Positions 42,753 through 52,205 are shown, counted from the first letter of the stretch. The stretch is DNA of 64,000 nucleotides from Streptomyces sp. NBC_01754 (GCF_035918015.1 NZ_CP109132.1:3224001-3288000), one strand, 5' to 3'. The notes: generated by a model from the sequence alone, not told the origin. Numbers and translations: made by a program.

Positions 42753-43657
42753 GCCTGGCCACCGCCCGTCGCTCCGGGAGCGTCCGCGGACGGGACGTGC
42801 CTGGTGAACTCCTCGTGCCCCGGCCATCTCAGCACCAGCGCGCCGCCCTCCATGCGCGCCTCTACGAGCACCGGCGTGAGGTCCTGGGAAGCCGCGGCGT
42901 CCAGGGCGTCCGCGGCCCTCCGGTAAGGCGTCAGCGCCCGCAGCGTGGCCACGGTGGGCGGCATCATCAGCAGTTCGCCCCGGTCGTACCCGTCGAGGGC
43001 GTCCCCCGGGCGGATCCACACCGTACGGTCGGCCTCGGTCGAGGCGTTCCTGGCACTCTGGCCCTCCGGCAGCACCGCCACGAAGAACCAGGTGTCGTAC
43101 CGGCGCGGTTCGAACTCCGGCGTGATCCAGCGCGCCCAGGCCCCCAGCAGGTCGGAGCGCAGCACGAGCCGGCGCCGGCCGAGGAATTCGGCGAAGGAGA
43201 GCTCCCTGGCGACGAGGGCCGCGCGGTCCGACTCCCAGCCGGAGCCCGTCGTGTCCCCGACGACGGTGTCGGCGGTGGGCCCGGCCAGCAGGACGCCCGC
43301 CTCCTCGTACGTCTCCCGCACCGCCGCGCAGACGACGGCCTGCGCCTCGGCGACCGTCCCGACGCCCAGCCGCGCCGCCCAGGTCTCCAGGGACGGCCCG
43401 GACCACCTCACGAGGTGGTCGTCGTCACGAGGGTCGACGCCACCCCCCGGATAGGCGTACGCGCCGCCCGCGAAGGCCATGGACGTACGCCGCCGCAGCA
43501 TGTGCACGTCCGGGCCCGGAGCCGCCTGCTCCGGCAGGCCGTCCCGCAGGAGCATGACCGTGGCGGCCCGTCTCGGAGTCGCGGCCGTCAGCTCGCCGCT
43601 GGCGAGGGCCCTGATCCGGGCGGGCCATTCCGGGGGGTACCACTGACCGTTGGACAT
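42749..43657 (-). CDS. NUDIX hydrolase (long, NUDT19-like)
   Basis: This 302-residue protein contains a split NUDIX box: AYPGGGVDPRDDDH and, after an insert of about 30 residues, AAVRETYEEAGVLL. The insert between the Gly and the REx2EE helix is the feature of NUDT7/NUDT19-type proteins active on CoA or related diphosphates. It is the first gene of a two-gene operon with the MBL protein. Confidence 0.85.
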   Translation of the reverse strand: MSNGQWYPPEWPARIRALASGELTAATPRRAATVMLLRDGLPEQAAPGPDVHMLRRRTSMAFAGGAYAYPGGGVDPRDDDHLVRWSGPSLETWAARLGVGTVAEAQAVVCAAVRETYEEAGVLLAGPTADTVVGDTTGSGWESDRAALVARELSFAEFLGRRRLVLRSDLLGAWARWITPEFEPRRYDTWFFVAVLPEGQSARNASTEADRTVWIRPGDALDGYDRGELLMMPPTVATLRALTPYRRAADALDAAASQDLTPVLVEARMEGGALVLRWPGHEEFTRHVPSADAPGATGGGQA

Positions 43658-43988
43658 GGCCGGAGGCTATCCGGAACCGAGTCGATGTTCGAGGGCCGCA
43701 CATGTACGTGACATCACCTCGGATCTACTGTGCGGACTGCCCCCGGTCGCCCTTCCCGCCCACGGATCCGCGTCGGTTCGCCGGAGAGACTCCGGGGACG
43801 CTCCCGTCCCCTCACGGACCTGATCCGGCCCGATGCGCGGTCGGTCTTCCGGTGCACGCCCGCTCCCGCCCAGGTACATGTCCGCCCCGCCCGCCGCACG
43901 GCCGGCCCCGCGACCCTGCCCGGTACACGCCTGATCCCGCCCGGTCGCGTTGACCGGACGGGATCGGCGGGTGGCGGTGAGGGGTCGG
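43658..43988. other. intergenic region with the RidA-gene terminator
   Basis: No gene is supported. GATCCCGCCCGGTC (43933-43946) pairs with GACCGGACGGGATC (43952-43965) with one mismatch and a five-base loop. This hairpin lies 23 bases past the RidA stop and should terminate that operon. The NUDIX-gene promoter should lie near 43660-43720. Confidence 0.6.
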
Positions 43989-44459
43989 TCAGTCCTCGGT
44001 CACTTCGACCTGGAGCTCGATCTCCACCGGTGCGTCCAGCGGCAGCACGGCGACGCCCACGGCGCTGCGCGCGTGCACGCCCTTGTCGCCCAGGACCGTG
44101 CCGAGCAGTTCGCTGGCGCCGTTGACCACAGCCGGCTGCCCGGTGAAGTCGGTGGCGGAGGCGACGAAGCCCGTGAGCTTCACGACCCGGGCGATCCGGT
44201 CCAGGTCCCCGACGACCGATTTCACGGCCGCCAGGGCGTTCAGCGCACAGGTCCGGGCGAGTTCCCTCGCCTCGTCCGGCGTCACCTCGGCGCCGACCTT
44301 GCCGGTCACCGCGAGCTGTCCGTCCACCATCGGGAGCTGCCCGGAGGTGTACACGTACACCCCGGACCGCACGGCCGGCTGGTAGGCGGCCAGCGGCGGG
44401 ACGACGCCCGGGAGCGTCAGCCCGAGCTCGGCCAGCTGTCCCTCGACGACGCCCGCCAC
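43989..44459 (-). CDS. RidA/YjgF family protein
   Basis: This 156-residue protein starts at GTG 44459, overlapping the stop of the DUF4177 gene (TAGTG), with GGGAGAAG upstream. It has the RidA fold: YVYTSGQLPMVDGQL, ARTCALNALAAVKSVVGDLD, and GVHARSAVGVAVLPLDAPVE, where the Arg is the position that clamps the imine substrate in true RidA. RidA deaminates reactive enamines. Members with this longer N-terminus are often LEU-type paralogues, so the exact substrate is uncertain. Confidence 0.85.
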   Translation of the reverse strand: MAGVVEGQLAELGLTLPGVVPPLAAYQPAVRSGVYVYTSGQLPMVDGQLAVTGKVGAEVTPDEARELARTCALNALAAVKSVVGDLDRIARVVKLTGFVASATDFTGQPAVVNGASELLGTVLGDKGVHARSAVGVAVLPLDAPVEIELQVEVTED

Positions 44460-44617
44460 TACGGCTTCTCCCGCTTCAGGTAGGCCACGAGCTGCTCGGG
44501 GTTGTTGGGGCCCGGGACGACCTGGACCAGCTCCCAGCCGTCCTCGCCCCAGGTGTCCAGAATCTGCTTCGTCGCGTGTACGAGAAGAGGCACGGTCGCG
44601 TATTCCCACTTGGTCAT
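44459..44617 (-). CDS. DUF4177 small protein
   Basis: This 52-residue protein starts at ATG 44617 (MTKWEYATVPLLVHATKQI). The repeated WE and the pattern WGEDGWELVQVVPGP are typical of DUF4177, a tiny beta-rich domain of unknown role. It is translated together with RidA through overlap, and divergent from the ArsA pair. Confidence 0.85.
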   Translation of the reverse strand: MTKWEYATVPLLVHATKQILDTWGEDGWELVQVVPGPNNPEQLVAYLKREKP

Positions 44618-44688
44618 GAGCCGACTGTAATGCCTGGCATACACGGCCTCGTGCGTAGCCTGCCCGTCGACTGGTTAGGCTCGAAGAC

Positions 44689-45741
44689 GTGAGCAGGTTC
44701 CAGGTCGTCAGCGGCAAGGGCGGTACCGGTAAGACCACGGTCGCCGCCGCCCTCGCGCTCGCCCTCGCGACCGAGGGCAGGCGCACCCTCCTCGTGGAGG
44801 TCGAGGGCAGACAGGGCATCGCCCAGCTCTTCGGGTCCGAAGCCCTTCCCTACGAGGAACACGCGATCGCGGTGGCCCCGGGCGGCGGGGAGGTGCACGC
44901 ACTGGCGATCGACGCCGAGCGGGCCCTCCTGGACTACCTCCAGATGTTCTACAAGCTGGGCGGCGCCGGCCGCGCGCTGAAGAAGCTCGGCGCGATCGAC
45001 TTCGCCACCACCATCGCGCCGGGGGTGCGGGACGTCCTGCTGACCGGCAAGGCGTGCGAGGCCGTACGCCGTAAGGACAAGCAGGGGCGGTTCGTCTACG
45101 ACCACGTGGTCATGGACGCCCCTCCCACCGGCCGCATCACCCGGTTCCTCAACGTCAACGACGAGGTGGCCGGCCTGGCGAGGATCGGGCCGATACACAA
45201 CCAGGCACAGGCCGTCATGCGGGTCCTGAAGTCACCCGAGACCGCGGTCCACCTGGTGACGCTGCTGGAGGAGATGCCGGTCCAGGAGACCGCGGACGGC
45301 ATCGCCGAGCTGAGGGCGGCCGACCTGCCCGTGGGCCGGATCGTGGTGAACATGGTGCGCCCCCATCTGCTGGACGAGGACGCGCTGCGCACCGCGTCGG
45401 GCGGTCGCCGCAAGGAGATCGCGAAGGTGCTGACCCGGGCAGGCGTCACGGGCTCCGCCGCACTCGTACGCCCCCTGGTCGAGCAGGCGGCCGAGCACAC
45501 CCAGCGAGTGGGCCTGGAACGCGGGCAACGCGCGGTGCTGGCCGGGCTGGACCTGCCGACGGCCGAGCTTCCCCTGGTGGGCGGGGGCGTGAGCCTCTCC
45601 GCGCTGTACGACCTGGCGGAGGAGCTCCGGAAACAGGGCGTGGGCGACGAGACCGCGGACGCGGCCGGGGAGGGGCCGAAGGGCGTACGAAGCGCAGGGC
45701 ACGGCCCCGGCGGCGGCACGGGACGAAGGGTGGGTTCATGA
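44689..45741 (+). CDS. ArsA-family ATPase, first of a tandem pair
   Basis: This 350-residue protein starts at GTG 44689. SGKGGTGKTTVAAALALAL is the deviant P-loop, EVEGRQGIAQLFG is switch I, and HVVMDAPPTGRITRFL is switch II. Classical arsenite-metal ligand cysteines are not evident, so it resembles Get3-like chaperone ATPases more than a pump subunit. Its stop overlaps the second ATPase ATG by four bases. Two different subunits could pair as a heterodimer. Confidence 0.85.
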   Translation: MSRFQVVSGKGGTGKTTVAAALALALATEGRRTLLVEVEGRQGIAQLFGSEALPYEEHAIAVAPGGGEVHALAIDAERALLDYLQMFYKLGGAGRALKKLGAIDFATTIAPGVRDVLLTGKACEAVRRKDKQGRFVYDHVVMDAPPTGRITRFLNVNDEVAGLARIGPIHNQAQAVMRVLKSPETAVHLVTLLEEMPVQETADGIAELRAADLPVGRIVVNMVRPHLLDEDALRTASGGRRKEIAKVLTRAGVTGSAALVRPLVEQAAEHTQRVGLERGQRAVLAGLDLPTAELPLVGGGVSLSALYDLAEELRKQGVGDETADAAGEGPKGVRSAGHGPGGGTGRRVGS

Positions 45742-47267
45742 CGCCGGCCACCGGCAACGTGTCCGGACTGGACACCGACGGGCTCCTGGACGACCCGGCG
45801 ATCCGGATCATCGTGTGCTGCGGGTCGGGCGGTGTGGGCAAGACCACGACCGCCGCGGCGCTGGGGGTACGGGCGGCCGAGCGCGGCCGCAGGGTCGTGG
45901 TCCTCACCATCGATCCGGCCCGTCGGCTCGCCCAGTCCATGGGCATCGACCGTCTCGACAACGTTCCGCGACGGGTGGAGGGCATACAGGGCGACGGCGA
46001 ACTGCACGCCATGATGCTCGACATGAAGCGGACCTTCGACGAGACCGTCGAAGCGCACACGGACGCGGAGCGGGCCCGCGCGATCCTGGAGAACCCCTTC
46101 TACCAGTCCCTGTCGGCCGGCTTCGCGGGCACGCAGGAGTACATGGCGATGGAGAAACTCGGCCAGCTGAGGGCGCGCGACGAGTGGGACCTGATCGTCG
46201 TCGACACCCCTCCGTCGCGCTCCGCCCTGGACTTCCTGGACGCGCCGAAACGTCTCGGCTCCTTCCTGGACGGGAAGTTGATCCGGCTGCTCATCGCTCC
46301 CGCCAAGATCGGCGGGCGGGCCGGGATGAAGTTCCTCAACGTCGGGATGTCGATGATGACGGGGACACTCGGCAAGCTGCTCGGCGGGCAGTTCCTGCGC
46401 GACGTACAGACGTTCGTCACGGCGATGGACTCGATGTTCGGCGGATTCCGTACCCGGGCCGACGCCACCTATCAGCTCCTCCAGGCCCCCGGGACGGCGT
46501 TCCTCGTGGTGGCGACACCGGAGCGGGACGCACTGCGCGAGGCCGCGTACTTCGTGGAACGGCTGGCCTCGGAGGAGATGCCGCTGGCCGGTCTGGTCCT
46601 CAACCGGGTGCACGGCAGCGAGGCCGCCCGGCTCTCCGCGGAACAGGCGTTGGCCGCTGCGGAAAATCTTGAGGGCGTCGGCATTGTGGATCAGGGGGCC
46701 GGGAAGGCTGGCCTTGGCGACGCGTCGGCTCTCTCCTCTCCCGAGACCGCCGAAGTCCCCGAACCTCCGCAAGCCCCCGAACCTCCGGAAGACCGCGCAT
46801 CCCCCGAATCGTCGCTCTCCCCCGAGCATGACAACGAGCCGCTGCCCCATGGTCGGTCCCCGCGTGCCCCGCAGGCCGGCGTGCCTCAGGCCGCCGGATC
46901 GCCGCAGGAGCCGCAGGAGCCGCAGGAGCCGCAGGAGCCGCAGGAGCACCAAAAGGACACAGACGGCAGCTCCACCCGTGAGGACTCGCCCATCGTCGAG
47001 ATCGTTCCCGAGGCCGTTCCCGAGACGGTTCCCGAGATCGTTTCCGTCGAGCAGCTGACCGCCGGTCTGCTGCGGCTGCACGCCGAACGCATGCAGGTCG
47101 TCGCGCGTGAACAGGACACGCGCGACCGCTTCACCGCCGCGCACCCCGAAGTCCCGGTGGCGGAGGTGGCCGCGCTGCCCGGGGACGTACACGACCTGGC
47201 AGGCCTGCGGGCCGTCGCGGAACGGCTCGCGGCCGGCGCGGTGCCGTACACGACCGAAGCCGGGTAG
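45738..47267 (+). CDS. ArsA-family ATPase, second of the pair, with low-complexity insert
   Basis: This 509-residue protein has the P-loop CGSGGVGKTTTAAALG and VVVDTPPSRSALDFLDAP (switch II). After residue about 330 a Pro/Glu/Ser-rich spacer includes perfect QEP repeats, visible as CAGGAGCCG units near 46905-46943. It ends with a helical domain (VEQLTAGLLRLHAERMQVVAREQ) that may contact a partner. ATGA coupling to the first ATPase suggests a heteromer. It lies upstream of wblA, convergent to it. Confidence 0.87.
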   Translation: MTPATGNVSGLDTDGLLDDPAIRIIVCCGSGGVGKTTTAAALGVRAAERGRRVVVLTIDPARRLAQSMGIDRLDNVPRRVEGIQGDGELHAMMLDMKRTFDETVEAHTDAERARAILENPFYQSLSAGFAGTQEYMAMEKLGQLRARDEWDLIVVDTPPSRSALDFLDAPKRLGSFLDGKLIRLLIAPAKIGGRAGMKFLNVGMSMMTGTLGKLLGGQFLRDVQTFVTAMDSMFGGFRTRADATYQLLQAPGTAFLVVATPERDALREAAYFVERLASEEMPLAGLVLNRVHGSEAARLSAEQALAAAENLEGVGIVDQGAGKAGLGDASALSSPETAEVPEPPQAPEPPEDRASPESSLSPEHDNEPLPHGRSPRAPQAGVPQAAGSPQEPQEPQEPQEPQEHQKDTDGSSTREDSPIVEIVPEAVPETVPEIVSVEQLTAGLLRLHAERMQVVAREQDTRDRFTAAHPEVPVAEVAALPGDVHDLAGLRAVAERLAAGAVPYTTEAG

Positions 47268-47307
47268 GGCAGGACCCGCGCCGAAGCCGGGTAGGGCAGG
47301 ACCCGCG
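47254..47307. repeat. 27-base tandem duplication across the ArsA stop codon
   Basis: CCGAAGCCGGGTAGGGCAGG... (47254-47280) is repeated exactly at 47281-47307. The first copy contains the TAG stop of the second ATPase gene, so the duplication has left the protein end unchanged but doubled its 3' flank. Confidence 0.9.
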
Positions 47308-47360
47308 CCGGAGCACAGGGCCCTTCGGCCGGTCCTCCTCACGGGGCGCCCGGCCGACGG

Positions 47361-47708
47361 CTACCCCACAGCGGCGTACGTCTCGTGCAGTTCGTCGTCC
47401 AGGCCCACCTCTGCGGGCAGCATCCCTGTTGACCGCTCGTACTCACTGCGTGCGGTCTCCAGCAGGCGCCGCCAGGACGTCACGGTGGGCCGTCGGCGCA
47501 GCAGTGCGCGACGCTCCCTCTCCGTCATTCCACCCCACACGCCGAACTCGACGCGATTGTCCAGCGCATCGGCCAGGCACTCGGTCCGCACCGGGCATCC
47601 GGTGCACACCGCCTTGGCCCTGTTCTGCGCTGCCCCTTGTACGAACAGTTCATCCGGATCGGTAGTGCGGCAGGCTGCCTGCGCACTCCAGTCGGTTACC
47701 CAGCCCAT
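47361..47708 (-). CDS. wblA: WblA, WhiB-like iron-sulfur regulator
   Basis: This 115-residue protein starts at ATG 47708 (MGWVTDWSAQAACRTT), with GGGAGAGG about ten bases upstream; ATG 47765 would add 19 residues but does not match the family. The four cluster ligands are Cys13, Cys35, Cys38 and Cys44, followed by the GVWGG turn (56-60) and the basic RERRALLRRR DNA-contact region. WblA is a key regulator that promotes sporulation and represses antibiotic production in streptomycetes. It is divergent from the PBP gene across about 500 bases, which suggests complex regulation. Confidence 0.95.
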   Translation of the reverse strand: MGWVTDWSAQAACRTTDPDELFVQGAAQNRAKAVCTGCPVRTECLADALDNRVEFGVWGGMTERERRALLRRRPTVTSWRRLLETARSEYERSTGMLPAEVGLDDELHETYAAVG

Positions 47709-48215
47709 GCCGGCGCCGTCCTCTCCCGAATCGAGGCTCCCCCACGGCGGCAACGGCATATGCACCGCTGCCAGTTGAGGACGTTACGGAAGGTGGCGAC
47801 AGCACAACACCCCCTTCGGGCCCAATCTTGGATGGCCCGAACGGACTATGCGTGCGCGTTAGATCACCCAGAGGAGTGACCCAGGGACATGCGCGACTAC
47901 CCCGTCAGAATCCGGACACAATACCCAAGTCGTAACGGATATTCGGCGACACACCGGGCGAATTCGGGGTCAGCTTGGTGGGTGGCCGAATTGCGCATGG
48001 ACCGTGCATGAGACTTGATGCACCGTTGGATTGCTGTGACAGTTGGGAGCAGCTTAGGCCAAGGCCTATCCCTGTGTCCGGCAAACGAGAACGTAGGCGA
48101 CTCGCGCCGTCGTGCCGCCGCACAGACCCCGCGGGATGTCACGGTCTGGTACTCGAACGCCTCTGGACACCCCTGGCCCGGCGGAACGCCGCCTCCAACG
48201 GATTAGGCTGCCCTC
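47709..48215. promoter_or_regulatory. divergent control region between wblA and the PBP gene
   Basis: 507 bases without a supported gene. Its size is large for this genome and its central part (about 47900-48060) is less GC-rich, consistent with a long upstream region for wblA known to be controlled by several developmental regulators. Individual operator sites were not identified. Confidence 0.5.
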
Positions 48216-50444
48216 ATGCCAAAGAAGCGCTCAGGCGGGGGTCTCTCGACGACCCAGCAGGCCGCCAAGTTCCTCGGTGTCGCCGCGCTCTCCGGAGCTG
48301 TGCTGGCAGGCATCGCGCTGCCGGCCGCAGGCGCACTGGGGCTAGCTGCCAAGGGGACGGTCGAGGGATTCGACGAGATCCCTTCCAACCTCAAGACACC
48401 ACCGCTCAGCCAGCGGACCACGATCCTGGACAGCGAGGGCGGCACGCTCGCCACGGTCTACTCGCGTGACCGCACCGTCGTCCCCCTCAAGGACATGTCG
48501 CCGTACCTCCAGGACGCGATCGTCGCGATCGAGGACTCGCGCTTCTACGAGCACGGCGCGGTGGACCTCAAGGGCATCCTGCGGGCGATGAACCGCAACG
48601 TGCAGAGCGGCGGGACCGCGCAGGGCGCCTCCACCCTCACCCAGCAGTACGTGAAGAACGTCTTCGTCGAGGAGGCGGGCGACGACCCGGGGAAGGTCGC
48701 GGAGGCCACCCAGCAGACGTTGGGCCGTAAGGTCCGCGAGCTCAAGTACGCGATCCAGGTCGAGGAAGAGCTCGGCAAGAAGAAGATCCTGGAGAACTAC
48801 CTCAACATCACCTTCTTTGGGCAGCAGGCGTACGGCGTCGAGGCCGCTTCCCAGCGCTACTTCTCCAAGCACGCCAAGGACCTCGCGCTGGAGGAGGCGG
48901 CGATGCTGGCCGGCCTCGTCCAGTCGCCGACCCGCTACGACCCGGTGAACGACGCGGAGGAGGCGACCAAGCGCCGCAACACCGTGCTGCGGAGGATGGC
49001 CGACGTCGGCAGCATCTCGCAGGACGAGGCCGCGAAGGCCATCGCGACCCCGCTCAAGCTGAAGGTCAAGAAGCCGCAGAACGGCTGCATCACGGCCGTC
49101 AGCGGTTCCGGCTTCTTCTGCGACTACGTGCGCAAGACCATCCTCTCGGAACCGGCCTTCGGCAAGACCGCGGAGGACCGCACCAAGCTCTGGAACCTCG
49201 GCGGTCTGACCATCAAGACCACGCTCTCCCCGCGGGCCCAGAAGGCGGCCAACGAGGCCGTGACCTCCAAGGTCAACAAGGACGACAAGATCGCGGCCGC
49301 CGTGGTCCAGGTCCAGCCCGGCACCGGCAGGATCCTCTCGATGGGCCAGTCCCGCCCGTACGGTCTCGACCAGAATCAGCACGAGACGGTGCTCAACCTG
49401 TCGGTCAGCAACAAGATGGGCGGCAGCACCTACGGCTTCCAGGTCGGATCGACGTTCAAGCCGATCACCGCCGCCGCGGCGCTGGAGAAGGGCATCAGTC
49501 CCGCGCTGGACTTCACCACGGACTGGAAGACGTCCGTTCCGAAGAACTCGTACAGGAACTGCTCGGGCGCCTCCGGCAGCGGGGACTGGCCCGTGCAGAA
49601 CGAGGTGGAGTCGGAGAAGGGCACCTGGGACATGACGAGTGCGCTCGGCAAGTCCATCAACACCTACTTCGCCCTGCTGGAGCAGAAGACCGGACTCTGC
49701 GAGACGGTCACCATGGCGAAGAAGATGGGCTACGAGCGCGGCGACGGCAAGGAGATCGTGGAGGAGCCGGCGATCACGCTCGGCACCGAGGTGAGCACCC
49801 CTCTCGCCATGGCCGCCGCCTACGCCACCTTCGCCAACCGCGGCACGTACTGCGCTCCGATCGCCATCGAGTCGATCACGGACGCCGACGGCAAGAAGGT
49901 CTCCGTGCCGAAGTCCTCGTGTTCGCGCGCGATGAGCGAACGGACGGCGGACACGATCAACCACATGCTCAAGGGTGTGGTCGAGGACGGCACCGGGACC
50001 CAGGCCGGCCTCACCGACCGCGACAACGCGGGTAAGACGGGTACGACCGAGGAGCGCATGGACGCCTGGTTCGTCGGCTACACCCCGAACCTCTCCACCG
50101 CGGTCTGGGTCGGATCCGACGGCGCCGAGAAGCTGCCCATGTACGACATCACCATCGGCGGCCAGTACTACGACAAGGTCTGCGGCGGCTGCCTGCCGGG
50201 GCCGATCTGGAAGACCGCGATGACCGGCACGCTGGACGTCTCGGAGACTCCGTCCTTCCAGGTCGTCAACGTGCCTCGGGCCAAGGAGAAGGAAGACAAG
50301 AAGAAGGACAAGGACAAGAGCGGCGACAAGGACAAGGGCGACAACGGCAAGCCCGGCGCCGACAACGGCGGCGCCTCCTTCCCGCCCGGCTTCATCGGCG
50401 GGGGCGGAGGCCGGCACGGCGGGGGTAACGGCAACGGTCCCTGA
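48216..50444 (+). CDS. class A penicillin-binding protein (bifunctional)
   Basis: This 742-residue protein has a membrane anchor at about 20-46. The transglycosylase domain has VAIEDSRFYEHG (catalytic Glu106) and GASTLTQQYVKN. The transpeptidase domain has STFK (Ser412, Lys415), SIN (480-482) and KTGT (607-610). It polymerises and cross-links peptidoglycan. The tail after about 690 is a Lys/Asp-rich then Gly-rich low-complexity segment. Monocistronic, ending in a strong hairpin. Confidence 0.95.
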   Translation: MPKKRSGGGLSTTQQAAKFLGVAALSGAVLAGIALPAAGALGLAAKGTVEGFDEIPSNLKTPPLSQRTTILDSEGGTLATVYSRDRTVVPLKDMSPYLQDAIVAIEDSRFYEHGAVDLKGILRAMNRNVQSGGTAQGASTLTQQYVKNVFVEEAGDDPGKVAEATQQTLGRKVRELKYAIQVEEELGKKKILENYLNITFFGQQAYGVEAASQRYFSKHAKDLALEEAAMLAGLVQSPTRYDPVNDAEEATKRRNTVLRRMADVGSISQDEAAKAIATPLKLKVKKPQNGCITAVSGSGFFCDYVRKTILSEPAFGKTAEDRTKLWNLGGLTIKTTLSPRAQKAANEAVTSKVNKDDKIAAAVVQVQPGTGRILSMGQSRPYGLDQNQHETVLNLSVSNKMGGSTYGFQVGSTFKPITAAAALEKGISPALDFTTDWKTSVPKNSYRNCSGASGSGDWPVQNEVESEKGTWDMTSALGKSINTYFALLEQKTGLCETVTMAKKMGYERGDGKEIVEEPAITLGTEVSTPLAMAAAYATFANRGTYCAPIAIESITDADGKKVSVPKSSCSRAMSERTADTINHMLKGVVEDGTGTQAGLTDRDNAGKTGTTEERMDAWFVGYTPNLSTAVWVGSDGAEKLPMYDITIGGQYYDKVCGGCLPGPIWKTAMTGTLDVSETPSFQVVNVPRAKEKEDKKKDKDKSGDKDKGDNGKPGADNGGASFPPGFIGGGGGRHGGGNGNGP

Positions 50445-50463
50445 CCGGCCCGCCGGCGGGCAG

Positions 50464-50508
50464 ACGTGAAGGAGGGGCGCCCCCGACTGGGGCGCCCCTC
50501 CTTCACGT
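50464..50508. terminator. 20-bp hairpin between the PBP and YqeY genes
   Basis: ACGTGAAGGAGGGGCGCCCC (50464-50483) and its exact complement (50489-50508) with a CGACT loop, 20 bases after the PBP stop and 30 before the YqeY stop: probably a shared bidirectional terminator. Confidence 0.9.
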
Positions 50509-50537
50509 TCCGGTCCTCACCGGCGTACATCCGCCAC

Positions 50538-51002
50538 TCACCCGGCGAGAAGCCTCTTCACCGTGGCGGCCACCCGGCCGCCCTCCGCCAGCCCCGCCAC
50601 CTTCGGGCTGACGATCTTCATGACGGCGCCCATGGCCCTCGGCCCCTCGGCTCCCGCGGCCTTCGCCTCCGCGACGGCCTGCGTGACGATCACCTCCAGC
50701 TCATCGTCGGTGAGCTGCTTGGGCAGATAGGCGTCGAGCAGCTCACCCTCCGCCCGCTCCCGCGCGGCCTGCTCGGTCCTGCCGCCCTGTGCGAAGGCCT
50801 CGGCCGCCTCCCGGCGCTTCTTCGCCTCCCTGGCGATCACCTTCTGCACCTCGTCGTCGGAGAGCTCGCGCGCCGACTTTCCGCTGACCTCTTCCTTCGA
50901 GATCGCGGTGAGGGTGAGCCGGAGGGTGGACGAGGTGAGCTCGTCACGCGCCTTCATGGCCGTGGTGAGGTCTTCCTTGAGCTTGGACTTGAGCGTGGTC
51001 AT
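50538..51002 (-). CDS. GatB/YqeY domain protein
   Basis: This 154-residue protein starts at ATG 51002 (MTTLKSKLKEDLTTAMKARD). It corresponds to the free-standing YqeY domain, a helical tRNA-binding-like module found at the C-terminus of GatB. MGAVMKIVSPKVAGLAEGGRVAATVKRLL is the conserved end, including the basic helix. Function in amidotransferase-independent form is unknown. It is divergent from the phosphoesterase gene. Confidence 0.88.
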   Translation of the reverse strand: MTTLKSKLKEDLTTAMKARDELTSSTLRLTLTAISKEEVSGKSARELSDDEVQKVIAREAKKRREAAEAFAQGGRTEQAARERAEGELLDAYLPKQLTDDELEVIVTQAVAEAKAAGAEGPRAMGAVMKIVSPKVAGLAEGGRVAATVKRLLAG

Positions 51003-51081
51003 GCCGCGATTGTGACAGGTACGGGGCACTCGCCGCCCGCCTGTTTTCCTCTCATGGCGCCGTGTCTGCGACCATGGACCC

Positions 51082-52020
51082 ATGCGCGCACGCTATGGAG
51101 TACCCCTGAAAGTCACGGCAGTCGGCGCAGCGGTCGGTGCTGCCGGCCTCGTGTACGCGGCCGGGTTCGAAGCCCGCTCGTTCCGGCTGCGCAGGATCAC
51201 TGTTCCGGTACTCCCCCAAGGAGCACGCCCCCTGCGTGTGCTCCAGGTCTCCGACATCCACATGGTGAGCGGGCAGCACAAGAAGCGCGCCTGGCTGCAG
51301 TCGCTGGCGGGGCTCCGCCCGGACTTCGTCGTGAACACCGGCGACAATCTCTCGGATCCGGACGCCGTCCCGGAGCTGCTGGACGCCCTCGGCCCGCTGA
51401 TGGAGCTCCCCGGTGTGTACGTCTTCGGCTCCAACGACTACTACGGCCCCAAGCTCCGCAATCCCGCCCGCTACCTCCTGGAGAAGGTCCAGGGCAAGCA
51501 CGGGCTCAACGGCAACGCGCCGGCCGTCGGTGCCGTACACAACCCGTGGGAGCCCATGCGGGACGCGTTCGACGAGGCGGGCTGGCTGAACCTGACCAAC
51601 ACCAGGGACCGGCTCAAGGCGGACGGACTCGAGATCGCCTTCACCGGCCTGGACGACCCGCACATCAAGCGGGACCGTTACGCCGAGGTGGCCGGCGGCC
51701 CCGAATCGGGCGCCGACCTCTCGATCGCCGTCGTGCACGCCCCCTACCTGCGCTCACTGGACGCCTTCACCGCTGACGGCTACCCCCTGATCCTGGCGGG
51801 CCACACCCACGGCGGCCAGCTCTGCATCCCGTTCTACGGAGCCCTGGTCACCAACTGCGACCTGGACACGGACCGGGTGAAGGGTCTCTCCAGCCACACG
51901 GTCGGCGACAAGCGCGCCTACCTGCACGTCTCTGCGGGCTGCGGCACGAACCGCTACACCCCGGTCCGCTTCGCCTGCCCCCCGGAGGCGACACTGCTGA
52001 CCCTGACCCCCCGCGACTGA
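51082..52020 (+). CDS. metallophosphoesterase with N-terminal membrane anchor
   Basis: This 312-residue protein has a signal-anchor-like helix (about 9-28). Metal-binding motifs are VSDIH, NTGDNLS, GSNDYY (in place of GNHE), VVHAP and AGHTHGGQ. This matches the YkuE-type calcineurin-like phosphoesterases, active on lipid-linked or cell-wall phosphodiesters in some members. The catalytic His of NHE is Asp here, as in several relatives; activity is plausible but unproven. Confidence 0.87.
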   Translation: MRARYGVPLKVTAVGAAVGAAGLVYAAGFEARSFRLRRITVPVLPQGARPLRVLQVSDIHMVSGQHKKRAWLQSLAGLRPDFVVNTGDNLSDPDAVPELLDALGPLMELPGVYVFGSNDYYGPKLRNPARYLLEKVQGKHGLNGNAPAVGAVHNPWEPMRDAFDEAGWLNLTNTRDRLKADGLEIAFTGLDDPHIKRDRYAEVAGGPESGADLSIAVVHAPYLRSLDAFTADGYPLILAGHTHGGQLCIPFYGALVTNCDLDTDRVKGLSSHTVGDKRAYLHVSAGCGTNRYTPVRFACPPEATLLTLTPRD

Positions 52021-52032
52021 CGGTGACCGTAT

Positions 52033-52094
52033 GCCCACGGGCGACATCCGGAGGCGGAACAAAAACCGGATTTCGCCTCCGGGCGCCGGTGGGC
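52033..52094 (+). terminator. compound hairpin after the phosphoesterase gene
   Basis: CCGGAGGCG (52048-52056) pairs with CGCCTCCGG (52074-52082) within an outer GCCCAC (52033-52038)/GTGGGC (52089-52094) stem. It starts 13 bases after the stop. Confidence 0.7.
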
Positions 52095-52131
52095 TAAAGT
52101 AATCGATGTCGCCGGGGCAAACGGACGACAT

Positions 52132-52205
52132 CGGGGTGTGGCGCAGCTTGGCAGCGCGCTTCGTTCGGGACGAAGAGGTCGTGGGTTCAAATCCCGCCAC
52201 CCCGA
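52132..52205 (+). tRNA. tRNA-Pro (anticodon CGG); probable integration site
   Basis: The acceptor CGGGGTG/CACCCCG, the anticodon stem CTTCG/CGAAG with loop TTCGGGA and the T-arm GGTTCAAATCC make a complete tRNA. The anticodon CGG reads CCG (proline). Immediately downstream lies an integrative element. tRNA-Pro genes are known attachment sites for actinomycete elements such as pSAM2. The duplicate 3' end (other att half) is not in this window. Confidence 0.93.
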
